Below the pieces are notes generated by a model. The model was not told the DNA's origin and searched no databases. It was given only the letters and a program-made list of their open reading frames with translations. Both the position numbers and the translations under genes were made by a program. A DNA stretch of 64,000 bases from Pseudomonas sp. K2I15 (GTDB lineage: Bacteria; Pseudomonadota; Gammaproteobacteria; Pseudomonadales; Pseudomonadaceae): positions 124,001 to 188,000 of the forward strand of contig NZ_NIXO01000003.1 of assembly GCF_002204795.1 (NCBI RefSeq). The letters run 5' to 3'. This document shows, piece by piece, positions 1-9,120 of the stretch (positions are counted from its first letter, which is position 1; the number at the start of each line of letters is the position of its first letter).

Positions 1-133
1 AGCGCAAGCAAGCGCTCACGCATTCTATCGGCGCGTAATGGCGATGTAATATTAGCGCTGGTAGAATTCGTGCCGCGATTCCAGACGCGTATCCGGACAC
101 CGCGTCTGTCTCGTTCAACTCTTGCAGGAAACA

Positions 134-1693
134 ATGATTAACCTACTGGCCGTGTGTCGTAGCTATCGGGCGATTTCCTTCGCAGATGGCATTTTGTGTG
201 CTGTGGTGTTGGCGCTAGGGATGTCTGTCACTGCCGCTGTTTGTGCGATCACTGACCAGTTAAATCAAGCCGCAATCAAGAGGTCTTTTGATTTTGCGGT
301 GGATGAGCGAGTGAGCCGTATTCAACGGCGCTTTGTCATTCAGACCCTTCAGTTGGACAGCCTCCGACGATTCTTTATCAACGCCGACGATGTGACTGAT
401 AAGGAGTTTCGCGGGTTTGTGACGCCGTTAATCAATGAAGGCGAAAGTTACGGGTGGCTGCAGCGCGTTTCGCAACAGGGCCTGGACGATCTGCGCGCCA
501 AGGCGCTGTCGGATGGCGTGAGCGATTTTTCATTGCACGAGCGCGACCCTGCCACTCGCGGAAGGGTGCCGATTCAGAGTCGTCCCGAACATTTCATTCT
601 TCTCTATTTGGTCGCGCACGATTACACCGACGCGACCGTTAGCCCTGGTATGGACATTGTTTCGCGTCCTGGTCGCTTGGCTCTTCTGCAACAAGCCCGG
701 CGTACCCAGAAGATGGCGGTGTCCGAGCCGTTGGTTATGATGAATGGGCAAACCGGTATCTTCTTCGTCGCTCCGGTATTTGACGACGAATTAAAGAAAG
801 CGGGTGATGACGGCCTACGAGGTTTCGCGCTTGCAACGATGCAAGTGAGCTTCTTGATGGAGCAAAATATTCCGGCGTCCAGCTTGGAGTATCTGAATGT
901 TGTACTCACAGTGAACGACGCCGATCAACACGAAAAAGAGGTGTATCGCAGTCGCGAACCGGCGGTAGATTCGCAACTTTACGCCCAGCATAAGCTGACA
1001 TTCGCCGACCGTAGTTACACGCTCAAATTGAGTGCGACCAGGGATTTTCTGCGCCTCAACGATAATCATCTAAACCTCTATGGCGTTGCCGCTGCCGGCG
1101 GCTCCCTGACGTTGCTGCTGACGCTGGTCATCTACTTGCTGATCAGTCAGCGTGCGCGGGCAGTCTCTCTGGTTGAAGAGAGGACGGGAGAGCTGGTGCG
1201 ACTCAGTACCACGGATTATTTAACCGACGTTTATAACCGCCGTTACTTTGAGCAGTCCATGGCGCGTTTACTGATCGAGTCGAGGGACGGTGCCTTGGCC
1301 CTCTGCGTGGTGATGTTTGACATCGATCACTTCAAGAGAATCAACGATTGTTTTGGTCATCTCCAAGGCGATCGAGTGCTCAGGCAACTGAGTCAGATGA
1401 TTCGCTCAACAACGCGCAGCAGCGATATTCTGTGCCGAACGGGTGGGGAAGAATTCACCTTGATTTGCCCGAACACGACGCTGGGCGCCGCGGGCCAGAT
1501 GGCGGAAAAACTGAGACAGACTATTGGGGCTGGCTCTTTCGCAGATGTCGGGCACGTGACCTGCAGCTTTGGAGTGGCTGAATGGCAGACGTGGGAGTCG
1601 CTTGATCACTTGCTCAAGCGAGTTGATGATGCGGTCTATGAGGCCAAGGCCGACGGGCGAGACCGAGTGGTTGTTCACTCGTGCGTAGCGTGA
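134..1693 (+). CDS. CHASE-domain diguanylate cyclase (GGDEF)
   Basis: This is a membrane-bound enzyme expected to make cyclic di-GMP from two GTP. An N-terminal membrane segment (about residues 20-45) is followed by a periplasmic CHASE-type sensor region (about 65-290), a second membrane segment (about 315-340) and a C-terminal GGDEF domain. The active-site motif is intact, GGEEF at residues 437-441. An RxxD inhibitory site (RSSD) lies five residues before it, so product inhibition is likely. There is no EAL domain. I start at ATG 134 because CAGGAA lies just upstream; an in-frame TTG at 122 would add four residues. The gene appears monocistronic and unrelated to the nutrient operons that follow. 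The ligand of the CHASE domain cannot be read from the sequence. Confidence 0.9.
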   Translation: MINLLAVCRSYRAISFADGILCAVVLALGMSVTAAVCAITDQLNQAAIKRSFDFAVDERVSRIQRRFVIQTLQLDSLRRFFINADDVTDKEFRGFVTPLINEGESYGWLQRVSQQGLDDLRAKALSDGVSDFSLHERDPATRGRVPIQSRPEHFILLYLVAHDYTDATVSPGMDIVSRPGRLALLQQARRTQKMAVSEPLVMMNGQTGIFFVAPVFDDELKKAGDDGLRGFALATMQVSFLMEQNIPASSLEYLNVVLTVNDADQHEKEVYRSREPAVDSQLYAQHKLTFADRSYTLKLSATRDFLRLNDNHLNLYGVAAAGGSLTLLLTLVIYLLISQRARAVSLVEERTGELVRLSTTDYLTDVYNRRYFEQSMARLLIESRDGALALCVVMFDIDHFKRINDCFGHLQGDRVLRQLSQMIRSTTRSSDILCRTGGEEFTLICPNTTLGAAGQMAEKLRQTIGAGSFADVGHVTCSFGVAEWQTWESLDHLLKRVDDAVYEAKADGRDRVVVHSCVA

Positions 1694-1803
1694 CGAGACA
1701 CCGAACATACAGGGTGTAAGTAAGCAGGTCTTGAGCGGGGCGTCAGAGGCGCCTCCGTGGTGAGGGGCGCTGGTTTGGGTCGTGGCGTGATGAACAAATG
1801 GAA

Positions 1804-1822
1804 GCCCGGCGTAACGCCGGGC
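1804..1822. terminator. Hairpin between convergent genes
   Basis: GCCCGGCG-TAA-CGCCGGGC is a perfect 8-bp stem with a 3-base loop. It lies between the diguanylate cyclase stop and the stop of the minus-strand porin. It has no strong T tract on either side but probably limits read-through in both directions. Confidence 0.6.
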
Positions 1823-1831
1823 CTCATCGCC

Positions 1832-3160
1832 TTACAGAATGTTCATCGGATAGCTGATGATCACCCGATGCTCATCGCTGTCCCGCTGTGTAGATACTCC
1901 GGTACGCAGTGAGGCGTGGCGCAGGGCGATGCTCAGGTCCTTGAGCGGCCCTTGCTGTACCACATAGCTCACTGTCAGGTTGCGTTCCCATTCACTTTTG
2001 TCGCCAGTGGGGGTGCGGATGTTCGAGCCGCTTTCGTACATGCCCAGGAAGCTCAGGCCGGGAATTCCGACTTTCGCAAAGTCATAGCCATACCGAACCT
2101 GCCAAGTGGTTTCCCCGGCGCGCTGGAACTTGCCGATCATCGATTCCGTCATGAAGTAGGCCGTCGAACCGTCCCCCTGGTTCAGCCAGACTGCATCACT
2201 GTCCCCACTGACTTGCTGCAGGCCGGCGGAGAACGTATGGCCGTTCACCAGGTAGGTGAATTGAGCGCTGTCCAGGCGGCTGTCGACTTTGCCTTTGGTG
2301 ACGCCATTGCCGTAGTAGCCGAAGGTGTAGAAATCGGGATCATGGCCGTTGGCGCCGTCGGAGCGGTTGTCGAAGTGCCGCAAATCGGTGCGCAGTGTGC
2401 CGGGGCCGACCTGCATATCGTATTTGAGACCCAGGAAGTTCTGTTTGTAGAAGTCCTGCAGGTTGCCGTAGTAGTACTGCAACGTCAGGTCCTTGGTGGC
2501 TTTGTAGTCCACACCGCCGTAGTAGAACTTGTTCACGAACTCGCCGGTTTGCGCATTGTTTGCACCGGGAATCGACATGCCCATCTGGTTGCTCGAACCG
2601 CGCCCTTTGACATGCTCCAACTGGCCGAGGGTGAACGTGAAGTTCTCCAGGTCCTTGGACTCGATTTGTCCGCCGTTGAACGTCTGTTGAAGCATCCGGT
2701 CAGTCGACATCACCACCGGCAACATCGGCACCAGCGTGCCGTATTTCAATACGGTGTTGGAAAACTTTGCCTTGGCCGTCAGGCCCAGGCTGCCGAACTC
2801 ATCCACGGCACGCCCGTTGTCGGTCGGGAAGACGTTGCCGTTGAACGCCGTGCCTTGCGGGTTGTAGTGCCTGCCTTTGCCAGAGTCCAAGCGGACGCCG
2901 AACATGCCGATAGCGTCCACGCCGAAACCGACCGTGCCTTGGGTAAAACCGGACTGGAAGTTGGCGATGAAGCCCTGACCCCATTCCTGGGTGTAGTTGG
3001 GGTCGGCGGCGCCGCTGCGGTTGTCGGCATTGCTGAAGAAGTTGCGGGCCAGCACGCTGAGCTTGCTGTCTTCCACCAATCCTGCGGCATACCCTTGTTG
3101 AGCGATGATCAGGCCGCAAATGCCGGCCACTACTTTAGGTGCGCGATTGAAAAGCTCCAT
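1832..3160 (-). CDS. OprD-family outer membrane porin
   Basis: This is a substrate-selective outer membrane channel of the OprD family, which usually admits amino acids, small peptides or carboxylates. A signal peptide ending around QQGYAA precedes a mature region with the OprD-like opening SKLSVLARNFF and later WQVRYGYDF. About 440 residues is normal for the family. ATG 3160 has GGGGA eight bases upstream; in-frame ATGs at 3169 and 3175 are alternatives. The gene follows the MFS transporter by 63 bases on the same strand and is probably the last gene of the aminotransferase-MFS-porin operon. That links it to uptake of the compound this operon handles. Its substrate is not evident. Confidence 0.88.
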   Translation of the reverse strand: MELFNRAPKVVAGICGLIIAQQGYAAGLVEDSKLSVLARNFFSNADNRSGAADPNYTQEWGQGFIANFQSGFTQGTVGFGVDAIGMFGVRLDSGKGRHYNPQGTAFNGNVFPTDNGRAVDEFGSLGLTAKAKFSNTVLKYGTLVPMLPVVMSTDRMLQQTFNGGQIESKDLENFTFTLGQLEHVKGRGSSNQMGMSIPGANNAQTGEFVNKFYYGGVDYKATKDLTLQYYYGNLQDFYKQNFLGLKYDMQVGPGTLRTDLRHFDNRSDGANGHDPDFYTFGYYGNGVTKGKVDSRLDSAQFTYLVNGHTFSAGLQQVSGDSDAVWLNQGDGSTAYFMTESMIGKFQRAGETTWQVRYGYDFAKVGIPGLSFLGMYESGSNIRTPTGDKSEWERNLTVSYVVQQGPLKDLSIALRHASLRTGVSTQRDSDEHRVIISYPMNIL

Positions 3161-3223
3161 CGGAGTCATCCCCATGAGTTATTGAGTGTTGTGAGAGGCA
3201 GTCAAAAGCGGCAGTAAAGTTTT

Positions 3224-4768
3224 TTATTGTTTTTCAGGAGCGACGGTGGCCGGTAAGACGTTCAGTCTTACGGGCGGCAAGCGGTACAGGATGAACAGTG
3301 CCAACACGCCGAGGCCGGCGCAGAGCAGCAAGCCGACGCCCACCGACTGAGCCAGGGCATCGCGGGCCAGGTTCAGCCACTGCGGGTGTTGGAGCAGGGC
3401 GGCATCGGGGCGCAACAGGACCTGTGGGTCGGCGTACAACGCCAGTCCGTCAGCGTGCCCTTGGGCGATAAACAGTCGTTGCAGGTTGGCGCTGTAAAGC
3501 AGGTTGACCAGCACGCCCATCGAGGCGGTTCCAAGCAAGCCGCCTACCAGGCGCAGCGATTGGGTCAGTGCAGTAGCGATCCCTAGAAACTGACGCTCGG
3601 CGAGGGTTTGAGTGAAGACCGTCAGGTTCAACAGGATGAAACCCAGGCCAAGACCTGCCAGCAGGATCAAGCCGAGTAACGCGTTGAATGAAGCCCTTCG
3701 CCCGGCAATGGCCAAGCCCAGGCACGCCAGCAGCAGCGCTACAAAACCGCACAGGGGCAATAGGTTTGGATTGCGCAAACGAGTGACGATCCGACTGTTG
3801 ACGATGGCGCCCAGGGTGATGCTCAGCGCGAGTGGCGTAATCAACAGGCCGGCATCTTGCGGCGAGTAGCCGTAGCTGCCTTGCAGCAACAGCGGCAGAT
3901 AGAACAACAACGAAAACATGATCGCCCCGGCCGCCATCGACAGCACAAACAGCAGGCGCATGCTCGGCAACCCGAGTAACGCCGCTGGCAGCAGTGCGTG
4001 CTGGCAGCGGCGTTCCCAGCGCCATAAGGCGAGGGTTGCCACGATGCAACTCAAACCCAGTGCGGCACTCAGCATCAGGCTGGAATGCCCCAGCCACTCG
4101 ACGAACAATTGCAGGCTGCCCAGCGCCAGCGCAATCAGCAAGGCGCCGGGCCAGTCGAGGCTGATCTTCGTTTGTTGAAGCGGGCGGTGATAAGGCAAGT
4201 AACGCCAGGCAAAGAACAGCGCCAGGCAGCCCAGCGGCAGATTGATGTAGAACACCGAGCGCCAACCGTAAGCCCCCGTCAGATAACCGCCCAACCCCGG
4301 CCCGATGGCGTTGACCACACTGAAAAGAGCACTGAGCAGCATCTGCCAGCGCAGGCGTTGGCGGGTGTCGGGAAACAGTTCTGGAATGCAGGCGAACGCC
4401 GTGCCGATCAACATGCCACCGCCGACACCCTGCAAGGCGCGGCCGATCACCAGCCAGAGCATGTCAGTGGCAAGTGCGCAGGCCAGTGATGCCAGGGTGA
4501 AGATCACCGTGGCCGCGATGACGAAGGGCTTGCGCCCGTAGTAATCGCCCAGTCGGCCGAAGATCGGAATCGTGACAATCGATGCCAGCAAGTAACCCGT
4601 GGCCACCCAGGCGTAGAGTTCAAAGCCCTTGAGCTCGGCGACGATGCTCGGCAAAGCATTGCCGATCACCGTTTGGTCGAGCGCCGAAAGCATCAGCACC
4701 AGCGAGATGCCGAGCATTGCGAGCAGGGCCTGCTTGAAACTCAGGGGAGGGTGGGTGGCCACGGTCAT
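3224..4768 (-). CDS. MFS transporter, DHA2 (EmrB/QacA) family
   Basis: This is an inner membrane proton-coupled transporter of 514 residues with about 14 hydrophobic segments, as expected for the DHA2 drug:H+ antiporter family. Motif A appears as GRLGDYYGRKP after the second helix. The sequence GWRSVFYINLP near the sixth helix is also typical of the family. The start has GAGGA upstream. It begins nine bases after the aminotransferase stop, so the two are almost surely cotranscribed. In this context it may export an amine or amino acid product, or import a substrate together with the porin. The family name suggests efflux, but direction and cargo are unknown. Confidence 0.88.
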   Translation of the reverse strand: MTVATHPPLSFKQALLAMLGISLVLMLSALDQTVIGNALPSIVAELKGFELYAWVATGYLLASIVTIPIFGRLGDYYGRKPFVIAATVIFTLASLACALATDMLWLVIGRALQGVGGGMLIGTAFACIPELFPDTRQRLRWQMLLSALFSVVNAIGPGLGGYLTGAYGWRSVFYINLPLGCLALFFAWRYLPYHRPLQQTKISLDWPGALLIALALGSLQLFVEWLGHSSLMLSAALGLSCIVATLALWRWERRCQHALLPAALLGLPSMRLLFVLSMAAGAIMFSLLFYLPLLLQGSYGYSPQDAGLLITPLALSITLGAIVNSRIVTRLRNPNLLPLCGFVALLLACLGLAIAGRRASFNALLGLILLAGLGLGFILLNLTVFTQTLAERQFLGIATALTQSLRLVGGLLGTASMGVLVNLLYSANLQRLFIAQGHADGLALYADPQVLLRPDAALLQHPQWLNLARDALAQSVGVGLLLCAGLGVLALFILYRLPPVRLNVLPATVAPEKQ

Positions 4769-4777
4769 TGTCGGTCC

Positions 4778-5986
4778 TCAGCTCAACGCCGCAACGGCAG
4801 CGGCAATCCGCGAGCAACCTTCGTCGAGGGTCTTGATGTCGGTGGCAATCGACATCCGGAAGAACGGCGCCAAGCCATAGGCCGTGCCAGCGACCACGGC
4901 CACCCCCTGGCTTTCCAGCAGGTACATGACCACGTCGTAGTCGGTGTCCAGGCGCTTGCCCTGAGTCGTCGCTTTGCCCAGCAACCCCGAGCAGTTCACA
5001 TAGAGATAAAACGCACCATCGGGTTTGCGGCAACTCAGGCCGTCGATGGCGTTGAGCAAGTCCAGGCAGTGATCACGGCGTTGCTGATACACCGCCACGC
5101 TGTCCGTGACGAAGGTCTGGTCGCCGCTTAGCGCTTCGACGGCGGCCGCCTGGCTGATGGAGCACGCATTGCTGGTCGATTGCGATTGCAGGGTGGCCAT
5201 CGCGCCGATCAAATCAGCCGGGCCGGCAGCGTAGCCGATGCGCCAGCCCGTCATGGCGTAGGTCTTGGACACGCCGTTGACCACCACCGTACGCTCGGTC
5301 AGCGCCGGTTCGATGGCGAGGATGTGCGGGTTTTCCAGGCCTTCATAGCGGATGTGTTCGTAGATGTCGTCGGTCATCAACAACACCTGCGGGTAGTCGA
5401 GCAACACATCGGCCAGGGCGCGCAGTTCGGCCGCACTGTAGCTGGCGCCGGTCGGGTTGCTCGGTGAGTTGAGCAGCAGCCAGCGCGTGCGCTCGGTGAT
5501 CGCGCCGCGCAGTTGCTCCGGGGTCAGTTTGAAAGCGTTTTCTTCGGGGCAAGCGAGGGTCACAGGTTCGCCTTCGCAGGCCAGCACCATGTCCGGGTAC
5601 GACACCCAGTACGGCGCCGGGATCAACACTTCATCGCCAGCGCCCAGGGTCGCGGCGAAGGCATTGAAAATTGCACTCTTGGCGCCGCTGGTGACCAGGA
5701 TCTGATTCGCGCCATACGTCAGGCCGTTTTCCCGGGCCAGCTTGTCGACGATTGCCTGACGCAACTGCGAGGTACCGGCATTTTGTGTGTAGCGGGTTTC
5801 GCCACGTTCGATGGCGGCGCTGGCGGCTTGCCGAATGTGTTCCGGCGTATCGAAGTCCGGTTCGCCGACCACCAGGTTGATGATCGACTGGCCTTGCCGG
5901 CGCAGCTCATTCGCACGGTCGGAAGCGGCGCTGCTGGGGGACGGCTTGATACGTTGCACACGGGCGGCGATGCGGGAGGCGGTCAC
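4778..5986 (-). CDS. Class I/II PLP-dependent aminotransferase (aspartate aminotransferase-like)
   Basis: This cytoplasmic PLP-dependent enzyme transfers an amino group between an amino acid and a 2-oxo acid. The 402 residues match fold-type I aminotransferases of the AspC/AAT-Ib group. The PLP-lysine motif SKTYAMTGWRIG places the Schiff-base lysine at residue 241. NSPSNPTG (about 173-180) and the C-terminal RMS arginine region are also present. The start is a GTG at 5986 with GAGGAA upstream. It is first in an operon with an MFS transporter and a porin, divergent from the Nac-like regulator. A Nac-type site at 6073-6087 lies upstream, suggesting use in nitrogen scavenging. The exact amino acid is not predictable. 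Confidence 0.9.
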   Translation of the reverse strand: MTASRIAARVQRIKPSPSSAASDRANELRRQGQSIINLVVGEPDFDTPEHIRQAASAAIERGETRYTQNAGTSQLRQAIVDKLARENGLTYGANQILVTSGAKSAIFNAFAATLGAGDEVLIPAPYWVSYPDMVLACEGEPVTLACPEENAFKLTPEQLRGAITERTRWLLLNSPSNPTGASYSAAELRALADVLLDYPQVLLMTDDIYEHIRYEGLENPHILAIEPALTERTVVVNGVSKTYAMTGWRIGYAAGPADLIGAMATLQSQSTSNACSISQAAAVEALSGDQTFVTDSVAVYQQRRDHCLDLLNAIDGLSCRKPDGAFYLYVNCSGLLGKATTQGKRLDTDYDVVMYLLESQGVAVVAGTAYGLAPFFRMSIATDIKTLDEGCSRIAAAVAALS

Positions 5987-6072
5987 GTGTCGTTCCTCGT
6001 TGATGACGTTGACGAGGCCCTACAGTACGAGTCGCTGCTTGCACCGCCATAAGACGAGATCGTTCTGGTCGG

Positions 6073-6087
6073 ATAGGAATCGCTTAT
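6073..6087 (-). promoter_or_regulatory. Candidate Nac-type operator, aminotransferase side
   Basis: ATAGGAATCGCTTAT fits ATA-N9-TAT and shares ATA-N6-GCTTAT with three other sites here. Its centre is 94 bases from the aminotransferase start codon. Reading the minus strand, TTATGG (6052-6047) and TACTGT (6027-6022) could be -35 and -10 elements, 19 bases apart. Confidence 0.6.
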
Positions 6088-6177
6088 GGCTGGAACTGAA
6101 CACGCCTTGCACCACCGTGGTGCGCTCAAGCCTGTATGCCCAAGGCGGGTGTCGATCAGGATCGCCCCGATCCAGCC

Positions 6178-6192
6178 ATAGCAAAGGCTTAT
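6178..6192 (+). promoter_or_regulatory. Candidate Nac-type operator, regulator side
   Basis: ATAGCAAAGGCTTAT again fits ATA-N6-GCTTAT. It lies 105 bases before the LysR start and overlaps a 9-bp inverted repeat (6181-6189 with 6198-6206). It may serve autoregulation; a clear promoter for the regulator was not seen. Confidence 0.5.
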
Positions 6193-6296
6193 GGTTGAGC
6201 CTTTGCCTTAACCACGCACGCAAGGTTTTTGGGCTGGCCTGGCTCTTGCTAACACTCGTGGGCTGTCTCCCTTTTTCGAGTAAGAGCATCGCCACC

Positions 6297-7202
6297 GTGA
6301 ATCTGCGCCGTTTGAAGTATTTCGTGAAACTCGTCGATATCGGCAGCATGACCCAGGCCGCCGATGTGCTGCATGTCGCGCAACCGGCGCTCAGTCAGCA
6401 ACTGGCCACGCTGGAAGCGGAGTTGCAGCAACAGCTGTTGATTCGGACCAAACGCGGCGTCACCCCGACCGAGGCGGGCAAGGTCCTTTACGGCCATGCG
6501 CAAATCATCTTGCGCCAGTGCGAGCAGGCTCAAAGCGACATCAATGCCACAGGCCATGCCTTGTCCGGGCAGGTATCGGTCGGACTGGCGCCGGGCACCG
6601 CCGCATCGTCGCTCTCTTTGCCGTTGTTGCGCCGGGTGCGCGAGCGTCATCCGGGCATTCTGCTGTACCTCAACGAAAACTTCGGCACCACGTTGAGCGA
6701 ACTGATCATGAACGGCCGGATGGATATGGCCGTGCTCTATGGCGGGCGCGAAGTCCACGGCTTGAGCTTCGTTTCGCTGCTGCGCGAGCACCTTTACCTG
6801 GTGAGCGCTGACCCGGCTATCAGCACGCTCGACGAGATTCCCCTGGCCGAACTGGCGGACATGGACATGCTCTTGCCGCGTCCCTACAACGTTATGCGGC
6901 GGCTGGCGGATGAAGCCTTCCAGCGCATCGGCATGAGCGCGCGGGTGGTGGCAGAAATCGAATCGTCGATCACCCTGACGGCTGCCGTCTCCGGGCATTT
7001 CGGCTCGACCATCCTGCCCGAATCCTCGGCGCGGGTGATGGTTGCCGCCACCTCAGTGCATATGTGCCGCATCGTCGAGCCGGAAATCGAAGCACCACTG
7101 GCGCTGTGTTTGTCCGGGCATCTGCCGCTGTCGGTACCGGCCCAGGCGGTCAAGGCAATCCTGCTGGAACTGGTCGCGCAGATGCGTGGCAGCCTGATAT
7201 GA
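6297..7202 (+). CDS. LysR-family regulator resembling Nac (nitrogen assimilation control)
   Basis: This is a 301-residue LysR-type DNA-binding regulator. The N-terminal winged helix (about 1-60) reads LRRLKYFVKLVDIGSMTQAA, followed by HVAQPALSQQLATLE and RTKRGVTPTEAGK. The effector domain begins QVSVGLAPGTAAS. From memory this agrees closely with enterobacterial Nac, much better than with a generic LysR. I chose GTG 6297 because the domain starts there; longer upstream reading frames do not look coding. The same intergenic region and two downstream promoters carry ATA-N9-TAT sites, the Nac recognition pattern. It is therefore the likely regulator of the aminotransferase operon, the 5-oxoprolinase operon and the SDR-ABC operon. 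A sequence search would settle Nac orthology. Confidence 0.85.
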   Translation: MNLRRLKYFVKLVDIGSMTQAADVLHVAQPALSQQLATLEAELQQQLLIRTKRGVTPTEAGKVLYGHAQIILRQCEQAQSDINATGHALSGQVSVGLAPGTAASSLSLPLLRRVRERHPGILLYLNENFGTTLSELIMNGRMDMAVLYGGREVHGLSFVSLLREHLYLVSADPAISTLDEIPLAELADMDMLLPRPYNVMRRLADEAFQRIGMSARVVAEIESSITLTAAVSGHFGSTILPESSARVMVAATSVHMCRIVEPEIEAPLALCLSGHLPLSVPAQAVKAILLELVAQMRGSLI

Positions 7203-7208
7203 GCGGTC

Positions 7209-7223
7209 ATAAGGACGGCTTAT
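7209..7223 (+). promoter_or_regulatory. Candidate Nac-type operator of the 5-oxoprolinase operon
   Basis: ATAAGGACGGCTTAT is a dyad of ATAAG and CTTAT fitting ATA-N9-TAT. Its centre (7216) is 28 bases before a TTGGTC -35-like element, so about 64 bases before the inferred start of transcription. Confidence 0.65.
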
Positions 7224-7243
7224 CACCCCAAAGCCAAAGCGTC

Positions 7244-7273
7244 TTGGTCGTCGTTGAACGGGCTCGCTACATT
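7244..7273 (+). promoter_or_regulatory. Sigma70-like promoter of the 5-oxoprolinase operon
   Basis: TTGGTC (7244-7249) and TACATT (7268-7273) are separated by 18 bases. The poor -35 is consistent with a promoter that needs an activator. The same layout recurs at 12000-12029. Confidence 0.5.
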
Positions 7274-7316
7274 GACCCCATTCACTCAGACACGCTCGAC
7301 AGGCAGGGGCCCACGC

Positions 7317-7736
7317 ATGGATTCAGAACGCATCAAGGGGTTGATCGATTTGCTCGCCGAATCGGATCTGCTCGAACTGAGTCTGACCGAAGGCGACAGT
7401 ACGATTCGCCTTTTCAAGCAGGCCGGGACGGTCGTGACGACCGCGCCGCAGGCTGATCAGGCGCCGGTAGCGAGCGTCGAATCAGCCAAGCGCCCTTCGG
7501 CAGCGGCCGAGGTCAAGGCCAGCCTTTACGGTGTGCTGCATCTGACGCCGGCAGCCGGGGAAGCACCGTTTGTTGCGGTCGGCGACCAGGTTGAGGTCGG
7601 GCAGACCCTGGCGATCCTCGAAGCGATGAAGATGTTCCACCCGGTCAAGGCCAAAACCGCCGGCCAGGTCACCGCGATCCTTGCCGAGGGTGGCGCCGAA
7701 GTCGAAGCCGGTCAGTCGCTGTTCCGTCTCGGTTGA
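7317..7736 (+). CDS. Biotin carboxyl carrier protein (AccB-like) of the 5-oxoprolinase operon
   Basis: This 139-residue AccB-like carrier has an N-terminal helix and strand region (1-36), an Ala/Pro-rich linker, and a C-terminal biotinyl domain (about 66-139). The biotinylation motif EAMKM is intact with the acceptor at Lys105. ATG 7317 is preceded by CAGGGG; an upstream in-frame start would add an unrelated segment. It is followed after 31 bases by a biotin carboxylase gene and then by PxpB/PxpC/PxpA. It is therefore probably an operon-specific paralogue rather than the housekeeping acetyl-CoA carboxylase carrier. Which acceptor receives the carboxyl group is unknown. Confidence 0.88.
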   Translation: MDSERIKGLIDLLAESDLLELSLTEGDSTIRLFKQAGTVVTTAPQADQAPVASVESAKRPSAAAEVKASLYGVLHLTPAAGEAPFVAVGDQVEVGQTLAILEAMKMFHPVKAKTAGQVTAILAEGGAEVEAGQSLFRLG

Positions 7737-7767
7737 TCCACAGCCTTTTCTCTTTCAGGTGAATTCA

Positions 7768-9120
7768 ATGTTCGACAAAGTGCTGATCGCCAACCGCGGC
7801 GAAATCGCCCTGCGCATTCAGCGTGCCTGCCATGGCCTGGGGATACAGACCGTGATCGTGCACTCCGAGGCTGATCGCCACGCGCAGTACGTGCAAAACG
7901 CTGACCAGGCCCTGTGCATCGGGCCGGCGTCACCTGGCCAAAGCTATCTGAACCAGGCGGCGTTGTTGTTTGCCGCCAAGGTCAGCGGTGCTCAGGCGAT
8001 CCATCCGGGTTATGGCTTTCTGTCGGAGAACGCCGGGTTCGCCGAGCGTATCGAAGCCGCCGGCCTGACCTTTATTGGCCCAAGCGCGGCGTGCATTCGG
8101 ACCATGGGCGACAAGGTCGCCGCCAAACGGGCAATGCGTGAAGCCGGCGTCCCGTGTGTGCCGGGGCCGGACTCTGTGATGCCCACCGACGACGCCAGCA
8201 TTCAGGCGATTGCCCGTGACATTGGTTACCCGGTGATCGTCAAGGCGGCTGGCGGCGGTGGCGGGCGCGGCATGCGCGTGGTGAAAGAAGAAGGCGAGTT
8301 GCTCGACGCCATCGCCCTGACCCGTGAAGAAGCGCGGCTCGCGTTCGGCAATCCCGAGCTCTACATCGAGAAATTTCTCGGCCATCCACGGCATGTGGAA
8401 ATCCAGGTGTTGTGCGATGCCCATGGCCACGCGATCTGGCTCGGTTGCCGCGATTGCTCCTTGCAACGTCGGCACCAGAAAGTCCTCGAAGAAGCGCCGG
8501 CGCCCGGCATCGATCCCGAACTGATCGCCAAGGTCGGCGAACGCTGCGCCGCCGCTTGCCGGCAGATCGGTTATCGCGGTGTGGGTACGTTCGAGTTTCT
8601 GTATGAGGACGGCGAGTTCTTCTTCATCGAGATGAACACCCGGCTGCAAGTCGAGCACCCGGTGACGGAGATGACCACCGGTATCGATATCGTCCAGCAG
8701 CAATTGCGCATGGCGCGTGGCGAAGTACTGGAGTTGCGCCAGCAAGATGTGCAGCTCAACGGTCACTCGCTGGAGTGCCGGATCAACGCCGAAGACCCGA
8801 TCACGTTTATGCCGACGCCGGGGCTGATCCAGCGCTGGGAAGTCCCCGGCGGCTTTGGGGTTCGGGTCGACTCCCATGTCACCACCGGGTATCGGGTGCC
8901 GCCGTATTACGACTCGATGGTGGCCAAGGTCATCACCCACGGGGCGACCCGCGATGAGGCCATGGCCCGTATGCGCCTGGCGCTGCGTGAACTGTGCGTC
9001 GAAGGCATCTCGACCAACATTCCCTTGCACCGCGACATTCTCGACGACCCGGCCTTCTGCGCCGGTGGCGTGGACATTCATCACCTGGAGCGCTGGTTGC
9101 AACAACGGAGTCCGACATGA
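7768..9120 (+). CDS. Biotin carboxylase (AccC-like) of the 5-oxoprolinase operon
   Basis: This is an ATP-grasp biotin carboxylase of 450 residues, the usual AccC length. It uses ATP and bicarbonate to carboxylate the biotin on a carrier protein. Visible motifs are [12 protein letters not shown] at the N terminus, [10 protein letters not shown], the glycine-rich ATP loop [25 protein letters not shown] and the C-terminal biotin carboxylase region. ATG 7768 is the natural start. The stop overlaps the pxpB start (ATGA), implying translational coupling. No carboxyltransferase of the AccA/D type is present. The neighbouring PxpB/PxpC belong to the family that includes the allophanate hydrolase and urea carboxylase AHS1/AHS2 domains. 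A dedicated carboxylation step on a lactam or amide is therefore conceivable but unproved. Confidence 0.9.
   Translation: MFDKVLIANRGEIALRIQRACHGLGIQTVIVHSEADRHAQYVQNADQALCIGPASPGQSYLNQAALLFAAKVSGAQAIHPGYGFLSENAGFAERIEAAGLTFIGPSAACIRTMGDKVAAKRAMREAGVPCVPGPDSVMPTDDASIQAIARDIGYPVIVKAAGGGGGRGMRVVKEEGELLDAIALTREEARLAFGNPELYIEKFLGHPRHVEIQVLCDAHGHAIWLGCRDCSLQRRHQKVLEEAPAPGIDPELIAKVGERCAAACRQIGYRGVGTFEFLYEDGEFFFIEMNTRLQVEHPVTEMTTGIDIVQQQLRMARGEVLELRQQDVQLNGHSLECRINAEDPITFMPTPGLIQRWEVPGGFGVRVDSHVTTGYRVPPYYDSMVAKVITHGATRDEAMARMRLALRELCVEGISTNIPLHRDILDDPAFCAGGVDIHHLERWLQQRSPT

Noticed and set aside
59-73. Possible -24/-12 sequence TGGTAGAATTCGTGC before the diguanylate cyclase gene
   Set aside because: Spacing is right but the -24 and -12 sequences depart from consensus at several positions, so it is not listed as a promoter.
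1916-3217. 433-codon open frame antisense to the OprD porin
   Set aside because: The opposite strand carries a clear porin with signal peptide. The antisense product has no recognisable domain and is a GC-rich shadow.
7930-9105. 391-codon open frame antisense to the biotin carboxylase
   Set aside because: Shadow of a well-conserved ATP-grasp gene, without domain-like sequence or ribosome site.
7317-9120. Housekeeping acetyl-CoA carboxylase accBC
   Set aside because: Coupling to pxpB/pxpC and a Nac-type promoter indicate an operon-specific pair.
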